Source of the DNA: Streptomyces apocyni
GTDB taxonomy: Bacteria > Actinomycetota > Actinomycetes > Streptomycetales > Streptomycetaceae
Direction: 5' to 3'
DNA: 64,000 bases
Assembly (NCBI RefSeq): GCF_009739465.1
Contig: NZ_WHOM01000061.1
Coordinates: 32,678-96,677, forward strand
Below, piece by piece: positions 1 to 7,009 of the stretch. Under the pieces are notes generated by a model. The model was given only the letters and a program-made list of their open reading frames with translations. It ran no database searches and was not told the DNA's origin. Every line of letters begins with the position of its first letter. The first letter of the stretch is position 1. Made by a program: the position numbers and the translations under genes.

Positions 1-1375
1 TGCGGCGCTCCAGCTCGTCGATGAGCGAGGCGCCGCGCGCCTTGGTCTCGACGATGGCCAGCTTGCAGAACTCGATGCCGGTGCAGGCCATGGTGCCGCG
101 CCGGAACGGGGAGGCGTTGACCTTCAGGTCCAGCGCCTCCAGGCCCGCCACCAGCGAGGCGACCTGGTTCTCGGCCACGTCGAGCACGATCATCTTCTGC
201 TCGGCGGTGGTACGCAGCCGTCCGGAGCCGTGCGCGGCCGCGACCTCGGCGATCTTCGTGAGCGTCGTGCCGTCCACGCGTCCCACACGGGGCGCGAAGC
301 CGACGTAGAAGCGGCCGTCCTTCTGCTGGTGCACGCCGAGGTGGTCGCGCCAGGTTCCGGCGGGCTGCTCGGGGGCGGGGCCGTCGACCAGCTTGCGCTT
401 GAGGTACTCGTCTTCGAGGATCTGCCGGAACTTCTCGGTACCCCAGTCGGCGAGCAGGAACTTCAGCCGGGCGCGGGTGCGCAGGCGGCGGTAGCCGTAG
501 TCGCGGAAGATGCCGATGACGCCGCCGTACACGTCGGCGACCTCGTCCAGCGGCACCCAGGCGCCGAGGCGCTGGCCCAGCTTGGGGTTGGTGGAGAGCC
601 CGCCGCCGACCCACAGGTCGAAGCCGGGGCCGTGCTCGGGGTGGTTCACGCCGACGAAGGCGATGTCGTTGATCTCGTGCGCGACATCGAGCTGTGGGGA
701 GCCGGAGACGGCCGACTTGAACTTGCGGGGCAGGTTGGAGAAGTCGGGGTTGCCGATGAAGCGGCGCTGGATCTCCTCGATGGCGGGCGTGCCGTCGATG
801 ATCTCGTCCGCCGCGATTCCGGCGACCGGGGAGCCGAGGATGACACGGGGCGTGTCACCGCAGGCCTCGGTGGTGGAGAGGCCGACGGCCTCCAGGCGCC
901 GCCAGATCTCCGGCATGTCCTCGATCTGGATCCAGTGGTACTGGATGTTCTGCCGGTCGGTGATGTCGGCGGTGCCGCGCGCGAACTCCTGGGAGATCTC
1001 GCCGATGACGCGGAGCTGCTCGGTGGTCAGCCGTCCGCCGTCGATACGGACCCGGAGCATGAAGTAGCGGTCGTCCAGCTCCTCCGGCTCCAGGATCGCG
1101 GTCTTGCCGCCGTCGATGCCGGGCTTGCGCTGGGTGTAGAGGCCCCACCAGCGCATCCGTCCGCGAAGGTCGGCCGGGTCGATCGAGTCGAATCCGGCCT
1201 TGGAGTAGATCGTCTCAATGCGTGTCCGCACATTGAGACCGTCGTCGTCCTTTTTGAACTGCTCGTTGCCATTGAGCGGGGTGAAGTGCCCCACGGCCCA
1301 CTGTCCCTCGCCACGGTGACGGCTCGCCTTGCGGCGTGGCGTGGCGACAGCGGGCTTCTCCGGGGTGGCAGCCAT
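1..1375 (-). CDS. sir: Ferredoxin-dependent sulfite (nitrite/sulfite) reductase, N-terminal 458 residues
   Basis: Reduces sulfite to sulfide for cysteine synthesis in the cytoplasm, using siroheme and a 4Fe-4S cluster with electrons from ferredoxin. The reading frame starts at ATG 1375 and runs off the left edge. The usual family length is around 560 residues, so the last fifth is missing from the window. Visible features are a ferredoxin-like half domain (EELDDRYFMLRVRIDGG), a siroheme-region block (TADITDRQNIQYHWI, then DTPRVILGSPVAGI), and near the edge the first cluster motif ACTGIEFCKL, with two cysteines spaced C-x5-C. The second cysteine pair would lie outside. A 27-residue leader peptide sits 125 bases upstream on the same strand, suggesting control by translation-coupled attenuation. 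A nitrite reductase of the same fold is the main alternative; the leader peptide favours sulfite reductase. Confidence 0.93.
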   Translation of the reverse strand, partial: MAATPEKPAVATPRRKASRHRGEGQWAVGHFTPLNGNEQFKKDDDGLNVRTRIETIYSKAGFDSIDPADLRGRMRWWGLYTQRKPGIDGGKTAILEPEELDDRYFMLRVRIDGGRLTTEQLRVIGEISQEFARGTADITDRQNIQYHWIQIEDMPEIWRRLEAVGLSTTEACGDTPRVILGSPVAGIAADEIIDGTPAIEEIQRRFIGNPDFSNLPRKFKSAVSGSPQLDVAHEINDIAFVGVNHPEHGPGFDLWVGGGLSTNPKLGQRLGAWVPLDEVADVYGGVIGIFRDYGYRRLRTRARLKFLLADWGTEKFRQILEDEYLKRKLVDGPAPEQPAGTWRDHLGVHQQKDGRFYVGFAPRVGRVDGTTLTKIAEVAAAHGSGRLRTTAEQKMIVLDVAENQVASLVAGLEALDLKVNASPFRRGTMACTGIEFCKLAIVETKARGASLIDELERR

Positions 1376-1500
1376 GGCGATACGTCCTTCTGAACAGCGG
1401 GAATGCGGCTCTGACCTGCGCATACGGGCATACGAATACGGCACGCGCGGCGTTGCGCAGCAATGTCAGGTAAGGGGATACGGCGGTGGAAGCTGGTCCG

Positions 1501-1584
1501 TCAGCCCGCCGAACAGATGGCACTGGACATGCGGCCGAGGTCGACGTGCCGCCGACTCACCAAGGCAATTCCAGCTCGAGACAT
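1501..1584 (-). CDS. Short leader peptide upstream of sulfite reductase
   Basis: A 27-residue open frame, ATG to TGA, on the same strand as sir. It starts MSRAGIALVSRRHVDLGR and ends MSSAICSAG. Short peptides with the signature LVSRRHVDLGRMSSAIC are known from memory in front of sulfite reductase and other sulfur genes in Streptomyces and are annotated there as putative leader peptides. It contains one cysteine near its C-terminus. Such a peptide could stall ribosomes when cysteine or sulfide status changes and so control the 125-base spacer before sir. The peptide and spacing are seen directly; the regulatory role is inferred. It is too short for normal gene callers. Confidence 0.8.
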   Translation of the reverse strand: MSRAGIALVSRRHVDLGRMSSAICSAG

Positions 1585-1601
1585 GACGGAAGCGTGGCAT
1601 G

Positions 1602-1651
1602 GGACTTTAGACTCAGTCCACCTTAGTCCGGTATTTGGACAACACAGTCCC
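1602..1651. promoter_or_regulatory. Cluster of GGACT/AGTCC half-sites upstream of the sir leader
   Basis: GGACT at 1602-1606 and AGTCC at 1615-1619 form an inverted repeat. Further AGTCC copies lie at 1625-1629 and 1647-1651, with GGAC at 1637. The cluster is just upstream of the leader peptide start (1584), where the sir promoter should be. Repeated half-sites suggest a repressor or activator site for sulfur control. The regulator is not known from this window. Confidence 0.35.
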
Positions 1652-1676
1652 GCATCATGGGACAGTGTGCTCTTGA

Positions 1677-2213
1677 TCACCCCGTGGAGACCTGGGTGTC
1701 GAAGAGCCGGAATCCGCGCTTCAGGTAATTGTCCATGGCGTGCGGGCCGTCCTTGCTGCAGGTGTGCAGCCATACCCGCTTGGTGGGGGCGAGCCCCTCC
1801 CAGCGCTCGGCGAGGTCCCAGGCGCGTGCGGTGCCGTACGTCAGCAGGTGGCCGCCGATCCGCCGCCCCCGGAAGGCCGGGATCAGTCCGAAGTAGAGGA
1901 TCTCCACGACGCCCTCGTCCTGGGCCCGCAGCTCGACGTACCCGGCGGGTGTCCCCTTCTCGTAGGCGACCCAGGTCTCCACGCCCGGCTGCTCCAGTTG
2001 CTCGCGCCACTGGTCGGGGCTCAGGACCAGCCGGTCGGTCCAGCTGATGTCCCCGCCGACCGCCGTATAGAGGAAGCGGCTGAACTCCGGCGACGGCACC
2101 TCGGCCCGTACGATCCGTACGTCGTCCCCGTCCGGGGCGGACGCGGGCCGCAGGTCGGCCGAGGACGTCTGCTCAAGGGACCAGGTGGTCACGGTGGTGG
2201 CGGGGGTGTCCAT
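1677..2213 (-). CDS. GNAT family N-acetyltransferase
   Basis: A 178-residue acetyl-CoA-dependent acetyltransferase of unknown substrate. The GNAT core is recognisable: EGVVEILYFGLIPAFRGRRI gives beta-4 and the acetyl-CoA pyrophosphate loop (R-G-R-R-I-G), followed by an amphipathic helix (GGHLLTYGTARAWD). The C-terminal YLKRGFRLFDTQ matches the usual 'Nxx.Y.k.GF' ending of the fold. The ATG at 2213 is preferred. The frame stays open upstream, but that stretch (GPPLGLWFPGY) looks non-coding and overlaps the promoter of the divergent gene. Convergent with nothing; its 3' end faces the sir leader region. Confidence 0.8.
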   Translation of the reverse strand: MDTPATTVTTWSLEQTSSADLRPASAPDGDDVRIVRAEVPSPEFSRFLYTAVGGDISWTDRLVLSPDQWREQLEQPGVETWVAYEKGTPAGYVELRAQDEGVVEILYFGLIPAFRGRRIGGHLLTYGTARAWDLAERWEGLAPTKRVWLHTCSKDGPHAMDNYLKRGFRLFDTQVSTG

Positions 2214-2266
2214 GTAGCCAGGGAACCACAACCCCAGGGGCGGCCCAATGACAGGTGGTAAAACCT

Positions 2267-2296
2267 TTGACCACCCGCGTCGGACCCCATTAGCCT
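2267..2296 (+). promoter_or_regulatory. Promoter for a probable leaderless transcript
   Basis: TTGACC (2267-2272), an 18-base spacer, then TAGCCT (2291-2296). Only six bases separate the -10 hexamer from the GTG start at 2303, so transcription should begin at or next to the start codon. There is no Shine-Dalgarno sequence. Confidence 0.6.
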
Positions 2297-2302
2297 CCCC
2301 GA

Positions 2303-2806
2303 GTGACTCCCGAACTGCGGACCGACCGTCTGGTCCTTTCTCCCTATACACGCTCCGATGAGAGCGACTTTGTCGCGTTCTTCGGTGACCAGCGGGTCGG
2401 GCAGTGGTTCGGGGACGACTCCCCAGACGAGATCCGCGGGGTCTTCGAGCGGGTCTTCAGCCTCGTGTACGCGGAGGACCGCTTCAAGGTGTGGGCCGTG
2501 CGGCACGAGGGACGGTATATCGGCCATGCCGAGATCAAGCCGTCCCCGGAGTCCTGGCTCGACGGGCAGGAGATCGTCTACGGGCTCACCGCGGCGAGCT
2601 GGGGCCAGGGCTTCGGCTCGGAGCTGGTGCGGGCGCTCACCTCGTACGGATACGACGAGCTCGGCCTGAGCGAGGTGCACGCGACCGTGGACGCGCGGAA
2701 CGCCGCCTCACTGGGCGTGCTGAAGAAGGCGGGCTACGTCCACGTACGGGACGTCCCGGAGGACGACGGCACCACCACCCAGCTGCTCACCCACCGGCGG
2801 CTGTGA
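2303..2806 (+). CDS. GNAT family N-acetyltransferase, RimJ/RimL-like
   Basis: A 167-residue acetyltransferase of the Acetyltransf_3 (RimJ/RimL) type, which modify protein N-termini or small amines; the substrate is unknown. It begins TPELRTDRLVLSPYTRSDES, the standard opening of this subfamily ('l.TeRLvLrp'). The acetyl-CoA site is YGLTAASWGQGFGSELVRAL, and the end is NAASLGVLKKAGY. The GTG start is supported by the promoter at 2267-2296, which leaves no room for a leader. Its last 20 bases overlap the 3' end of the convergent DUF4440-like gene. Confidence 0.85.
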   Translation: MTPELRTDRLVLSPYTRSDESDFVAFFGDQRVGQWFGDDSPDEIRGVFERVFSLVYAEDRFKVWAVRHEGRYIGHAEIKPSPESWLDGQEIVYGLTAASWGQGFGSELVRALTSYGYDELGLSEVHATVDARNAASLGVLKKAGYVHVRDVPEDDGTTTQLLTHRRL

Positions 2807-3173
2807 GGCGGGCCCTGAACGGCGTCGCCTGGTGAAACCAGAGCAGCCAGCCCTGCTCGGTGCGGCGCCACAGGGAACTTCGGTGCGCCGGGCGGCCGTT
2901 GGTGTCAGTGTCGAAGGTGAGATGGACCAGATCGTCCGCGAGCTGGACACCGCGCATCCGCGATGTGGTCGCGGGGCGGTCGGGTGCTGCCTTGTGCGCG
3001 GTCAGTTCGGCGATGACCGACGCCCGGTCCCAGCAGCGCCCCGACACACCGATCTCGGTGAACTCCGGGTGCAGCAGGGCGGCCACCAGCTCGGCCGAGC
3101 CGCGCACCTCGGGGGCGAGCAGACGCAGTTCGTTCTCGATGGCCGCGGCGACGGCGGGTGAGCGTTCAGGCAC
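2787..3173 (-). CDS. DUF4440 / NTF2-like small protein
   Basis: A 128-residue protein beginning GTG (3173), PERSPAVAAAIENELRLLAP. It has the cone-shaped NTF2-like pattern of DUF4440 proteins: an N-terminal helix, ALLHPEFTEIGVSGRCWDRA, then strands ending SSLWRRTEQGWLLWFHQATP. Homologues are predicted ligand-binding or polyketide-cyclase-like folds; no reaction can be assigned. It overlaps the upstream DUF1697 gene by eight bases, so the two are probably translated together. It also overlaps the convergent GNAT gene by 20 bases. Confidence 0.75.
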   Translation of the reverse strand: MPERSPAVAAAIENELRLLAPEVRGSAELVAALLHPEFTEIGVSGRCWDRASVIAELTAHKAAPDRPATTSRMRGVQLADDLVHLTFDTDTNGRPAHRSSLWRRTEQGWLLWFHQATPFRARLTAAGG

Positions 3174-3726
3174 CGGTCATCTCCACCAGTTTGGCGACGG
3201 TGTTCCAGTTACGGGTGGTGGCGATGGTGCCGCGCAGGGCGCCCTTGAACAGGGCTGGCCTGGCCAGCGCTTCGGCCAGCTTGGAGCGGCCGAGGCCGTT
3301 CGGGGCGTAGAGGTAGAGCGCCCGGTCGCCGAGTTGGAAGTCCTCGGGCGCGTAGTCGGCCGGGTCGACGGAGGAGAGCTGCTCGGGTGTCACCGACCGG
3401 GAGAAGAAGGTGACATGGAGCTGCTTGCCCTCAAGTGAGGCCACGGGGAAGGGGCAGGCATCGGCTACGGCTCTCAGATACGCCCCACCGCGGACCAGGC
3501 AGTCGACGGAGAAGCCGAAGCGGTCGGCGATGGCCTTGCGCAGCTCGTCGGCGAGCGCCTCCTCGTCGCGTGAGGCGCTGGTGAAGACGGCGTTACCGCT
3601 CTGCAGGTAGGTGCGTACCTCGCCATGCCCCAGCTCGCCGAGCAGGGAGCGGAGTTCGGCCATGGGGACCTTGTTGTGGCCACTCACGTTGATGCCGCGC
3701 AGCAGGGCCGCGTACGTCGTCGTCAT
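3166..3726 (-). CDS. DUF1697 domain-containing protein
   Basis: A 186-residue cytoplasmic protein of the DUF1697 family, whose function is unknown. The N-terminus TTYAALLRGINVSGHNKVPM and following ELRSLLGELGHGEVRTYLQS are the family signature, and the C-terminal region (GLGRSKLAEAL, TTRNWNTVAKLVEM) also matches. The ATG at 3726 is chosen because the signature starts immediately after it. A TATCGT hexamer lies six bases upstream (3733-3738 on the minus strand), suggesting a leaderless message. The frame is open further upstream but reads as low-complexity sequence. It is the first gene of a two-gene unit with the DUF4440-like protein. Confidence 0.85.
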   Translation of the reverse strand: MTTTYAALLRGINVSGHNKVPMAELRSLLGELGHGEVRTYLQSGNAVFTSASRDEEALADELRKAIADRFGFSVDCLVRGGAYLRAVADACPFPVASLEGKQLHVTFFSRSVTPEQLSSVDPADYAPEDFQLGDRALYLYAPNGLGRSKLAEALARPALFKGALRGTIATTRNWNTVAKLVEMTGA

Positions 3727-3863
3727 GCGCCCACGATAGGCGCGTGCGGGCGTCGCGGACGGACAGACACGGGAGGCGTCCGCCCTGACCATGCGGGCGC
3801 TCCGCGCAGATCGCGGAGCGCCCGACGGGTCGTGCGCGTGGCGGACGACACGGGTTCACGGGT

Positions 3864-5096
3864 TTACGTGACGCGATCCGTCGAGGAGGACGACGCGCGC
3901 CCGCCGGGAAGTTCGGCCTCGATCAGGTCGGCCGCGCGCCGTGTGCCGCCTTCCTGGGCGGTCTGTCGCTGGAGTTCCCGCAGCCGCTCGGCGACCTGCT
4001 GGTCAGCGGCGAGCGCGAGCACCGCCTCACGCAGCACATCGGCCGTCGCCTCGTCGGTCGGGATGTGGCGGGCGACGCCGAGTGACCGCAGCATGTCGGC
4101 GTTGCCGAACTGGTCGACGGCCTGCGGGACGGCGATCATCGGCGTCGCCGTGGCGAGGCCCTCCTGGCTGCCGCCCGCGCCCGCGTGCGTGACGAAGACG
4201 TCGGCCTGCTGAAGGATGGCCAGTTGCGGCACCCAGCTCCGCACTTCGACGTTGGTGGGAATGTCACCCAGCTCTTCCATCTCGACGTGCTTGCCGATCT
4301 GCAGCACAAGATGCCAGTCCGGCAGCGGGCGAAAGGCCTCGACGCACTCCCGGTAGAAGGCGGGCTGCTTGGTGAAGGAGGAGCCGAGCGAGACGAGCGC
4401 GACCTTCTCGGCACCGGCCGGACGCTGCCACTCCCCCTGCTCGGCACGGTCACCCTGACAGGCACCCACGAACGTGTACACAGTCTCGTCCACGCGGTCG
4501 GCGTGGGGTTGGAGGGCCTTGGGGATCACGACGAGGCACCGGTCGGGGTGGCCCATGAAGCGCTCGACCTCCATGCTCATGCCGTTCTCCGCGATCCACG
4601 CGGCGAAGTTGTCGTAGAACGCCTGGCCCCGGGGCGTCTGCTTGAGCTGCTCGAAGGTCGCGTTCGCGACCTCCTCCTCGTACCCCTTCCAGGCCACCAG
4701 GTTCGGCGAGAGCTGCACGATCGGGACGCCCCAGCGGTGTGCGAGCACCCGCGCCGGGTAGGCCGTGATGTCGTACAGGACGAGATCCGGCTCATCCCCG
4801 TCATACAGCTTGGCGAGTTGCGGCAGCGCCTGGACGGCGTCGGTCAGGAACGGCTCCATATGGTCGACGAGTTCGGTGCCCCAGGCGTCCGGATCGTCAT
4901 CGGTGGGCAGCGTCGAGGACCAGATCCTGGGCTCGGCGCCGACGGCGGCGACCTTGTCGGCGAAGGACTCGGGGATCGCGTATGTCACCCGGAACCCCCG
5001 GGCGACGAGCTCACGGATCACCTCCAGACTGGGATTCACATGGCCGTGCGCGGCGATGGAGAACATGGCGATATGGACACGCTGGCGACTGGTCAT
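3864..5096 (-). CDS. mgt: Macrolide-type glycosyltransferase (MGT family, OleD/OleI-like)
   Basis: A 410-residue GT-B enzyme of family GT1 that probably transfers a sugar from UDP-sugar to a macrolide or other hydroxylated natural product, inactivating it. It resembles the S. antibioticus OleI/OleD enzymes from memory: AAHGHVNPSLEVIRELVARG at residues 15-34, with His19 in the position of the OleD catalytic base, then YDITAYPARVLA, and the nucleotide-sugar site WVPQLAILQQADVFVTHAGA with a downstream glutamine-rich segment (VPQAVDQFGNA). The ATG at 5096 lies 18 bases inside a perfect palindrome (5114-5127) that probably controls it. It is divergent from a phosphotransferase gene. No biosynthetic cluster surrounds it, so self-protection or detoxification is more likely than biosynthesis. 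Confidence 0.88.
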   Translation of the reverse strand: MTSRQRVHIAMFSIAAHGHVNPSLEVIRELVARGFRVTYAIPESFADKVAAVGAEPRIWSSTLPTDDDPDAWGTELVDHMEPFLTDAVQALPQLAKLYDGDEPDLVLYDITAYPARVLAHRWGVPIVQLSPNLVAWKGYEEEVANATFEQLKQTPRGQAFYDNFAAWIAENGMSMEVERFMGHPDRCLVVIPKALQPHADRVDETVYTFVGACQGDRAEQGEWQRPAGAEKVALVSLGSSFTKQPAFYRECVEAFRPLPDWHLVLQIGKHVEMEELGDIPTNVEVRSWVPQLAILQQADVFVTHAGAGGSQEGLATATPMIAVPQAVDQFGNADMLRSLGVARHIPTDEATADVLREAVLALAADQQVAERLRELQRQTAQEGGTRRAADLIEAELPGGRASSSSTDRVT

Positions 5097-5113
5097 GATC
5101 AGACCCTAACGAG

Positions 5114-5127
5114 ACGATACGTATCGT
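5114..5127. promoter_or_regulatory. Perfect 14-bp palindrome ACGATACGTATCGT, likely operator
   Basis: ACGATAC followed directly by its complement GTATCGT. It sits between the divergent glycosyltransferase (start 5096) and phosphotransferase (start 5249) genes. Length and symmetry fit a TetR-type dimer site. No regulator gene is adjacent. Confidence 0.55.
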
Positions 5128-5248
5128 GCAAGCGAAATCCTCCTTCTCTGGACTGCCTCCATGCGAGCCCTGCGAGAAACGCGAGATCTGGGAGACCTGG
5201 GAGACTGTCGTCGAACGCGATCGCGAGCAGCAGTACGGGAGGCACCGG

Positions 5249-6103
5249 ATGGACGAGGCGCGCGCACGGGACGTGCTGAGCGCGGCGGGCCTGGACCCGG
5301 ACGCCGAACTCCTGGCCCTAGGGGAGAACGCGGTGTTCGCCTCGGGTGAGCTGGCGGTCAAGGTGGGGCGCGCGGCCCCCGAACTGCACGACCGCGCCCA
5401 GCGCGAGCTACGTGTCGCGGGGTGGCTGGAGAAGGCGGACGTCCCCGCCGTACGGGCCGCCGAGCCGGAGCCCCGCTCGGCCGACGGGCATCCGGTGACC
5501 TTGTGGTACCGGCTGGCGGAGCCGGTACGCCCCGCCGAGCCGGCCGATCTGGCCGCGCTGCTCCGGCTGGTGCACGCCCTGCCCTCGCCCGACTTCGCGT
5601 TGCCGCGCCGTGAGCTGCTGGGCGGCGTCGAGCGCTGGCTGCGCCTCGCGGGTGAGGCGATCGCGCCCACCGACGCGGAGTATCTGCGCGAGCGCCGGGA
5701 CGGTTTCGCGGCAGCGGCGGCCGCGCTCGTACCGCACCTGCCGGTGGGGCCCATCCACGGCGACGCACTCCCCCGCAACGTCCATGTCGGCGCGGGCGGT
5801 CCCGTGCTAGTGGACCTGGAGACGTTCGCCGCCGACTTCCGCGAGCACGACCTGGTGGTGATGGCGCTGTCCCGGGACCGGTACGGCCTGCCCGCCGAGG
5901 CCTACGACACCTTCACCTCCGCCTACGGATGGGACGTACGGGAGTGGGAATGCTGCGCCGTACTGCGCGGGGCACGGGAGACCGCGAGCTGCGCCTGGGT
6001 CGCCCAGCACGCGCCGAGCAACCCCCGGGCCCTGGCGGAGTTCGAGCGCCGGGTGGCCTCGCTGCGCGACGGCGATGCCGCGGTCCGCTGGCACCCGTTC
6101 TGA
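5249..6103 (+). CDS. Aminoglycoside phosphotransferase (APH) family kinase
   Basis: A 284-residue protein-kinase-like phosphotransferase. The Brenner motif is present as IHGDALPRN (His170, Asp172) and is followed by the metal-binding VDLET segment. An N-terminal lysine region reads ELAVKVGR. Members phosphorylate aminoglycosides, macrolides, choline or other small molecules, and the substrate cannot be read from sequence. ATG 5249 is preferred because GGGAGG lies just upstream and the protein MDEARARDVLSAAGL starts as expected. The frame extends 41 codons upstream through low-quality sequence. Its placement opposite a drug-glycosylating enzyme suggests a resistance or detoxification pair. Confidence 0.82.
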   Translation: MDEARARDVLSAAGLDPDAELLALGENAVFASGELAVKVGRAAPELHDRAQRELRVAGWLEKADVPAVRAAEPEPRSADGHPVTLWYRLAEPVRPAEPADLAALLRLVHALPSPDFALPRRELLGGVERWLRLAGEAIAPTDAEYLRERRDGFAAAAAALVPHLPVGPIHGDALPRNVHVGAGGPVLVDLETFAADFREHDLVVMALSRDRYGLPAEAYDTFTSAYGWDVREWECCAVLRGARETASCAWVAQHAPSNPRALAEFERRVASLRDGDAAVRWHPF

Positions 6104-6195
6104 CCCGACCCGGCGCACCCCAGCCGCCGTACGCGCCCCCGCGCTTCCCCCCCGACGTACGCACCCCACCCCCGTACGCCCCTACGCCGCCCGCA

Positions 6196-6900
6196 TCAGC
6201 CGCGCAGCGGCCACTGCCCGTCCACCACCGCCTCCGCGTTCCCCTTGCGGCGCAGGAAGTCCTGGAAGCTGGCGGCCCACTGCGCGTACCACTCGATCTG
6301 TCTGCGGTGCAGCTCGGCGGGGCCGATCATCGCGACCTTGTCGTGCCGCTCGGCTATCGCACGGGCGACCTGGACCGCGGCCAGCGCGTCCGCCAAGGCG
6401 TGGTGTGCCGAGTCCAGCGCGACGCCGTACTCCGCGCAGACCGCTTCCAGGGTGCGCTTGCCCTTGCGGTACTTGTCCACGGCCCGGTCGATCGTGTACG
6501 GATCGACGACCGGGCCGGGGTCGGTGCCGCCAAGCCGCTCGGACAGCGACGGCAGCCCGTACCGCCGCAACTCCGCCGCGAGCAGCGACAGGTCGAACGC
6601 GGCGTTGTACGCCACCACCGGGACACCCGCGGCCCAGTATCCGGCCAGCGCGCTGGCCAGTTCGTCGGCGACCCGGTCGGCCGGGCGTCCTTCGGCCGCC
6701 GCCCGCTCGTTGGTGACGCCGTGCACCTCCACGGCGTCCTGCGGAATCACCACCCCCGGGTCGGCCAGCCACTCGCGCCGCCCTCCCGGTACTCCGTCCT
6801 TGACCTCCACCAGCGCGCCCGTGACGATCCGCGCCTCGCACGGGTCGGTGCCCGTGGTCTCCAGGTCAAACCCGATCAGCAGCTCCCGGTGCCAGCTCAT
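6196..6900 (-). CDS. DEDDh 3'-5' exonuclease (DNA polymerase III epsilon-like)
   Basis: A 234-residue exonuclease with all three DEDDh motifs: LIGFDLETTGTDP (Asp12, Glu14), VVAYNAAFDLSLL with the second-metal aspartate, and HHALADALAA with the histidine general base and final aspartate. It probably degrades DNA or RNA 3' ends in repair or turnover. It is a stand-alone exonuclease rather than part of a polymerase. ATG 6900 has a strong GGGAGG site a few bases upstream; the open frame before it is not family-like. The 3' end faces the phosphotransferase gene convergently. Confidence 0.88.
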   Translation of the reverse strand: MSWHRELLIGFDLETTGTDPCEARIVTGALVEVKDGVPGGRREWLADPGVVIPQDAVEVHGVTNERAAAEGRPADRVADELASALAGYWAAGVPVVAYNAAFDLSLLAAELRRYGLPSLSERLGGTDPGPVVDPYTIDRAVDKYRKGKRTLEAVCAEYGVALDSAHHALADALAAVQVARAIAERHDKVAMIGPAELHRRQIEWYAQWAASFQDFLRRKGNAEAVVDGQWPLRG

Positions 6901-7009
6901 GATGGCCCCCCTCCCTAGTGGTGCTTCCCCCGTGTTCCTTCTGGGTTCCACCCTCGCACGCACCACTGACAACCCGGCCGCAGATGGACCAGCCTCAGCC
7001 GGACCAGGC

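Noticed and set aside
230..1393. Long open frame on the plus strand opposite sulfite reductase
   Set aside because: It is the antisense shadow of sir, created by high third-position G+C. Its product has no family character and is rich in Gly, Asp and Val.
3864..6103. Glycosyltransferase plus kinase as part of an antibiotic biosynthetic cluster
   Set aside because: No polyketide, peptide or sugar-tailoring genes surround them. Resistance or detoxification explains the pair better.
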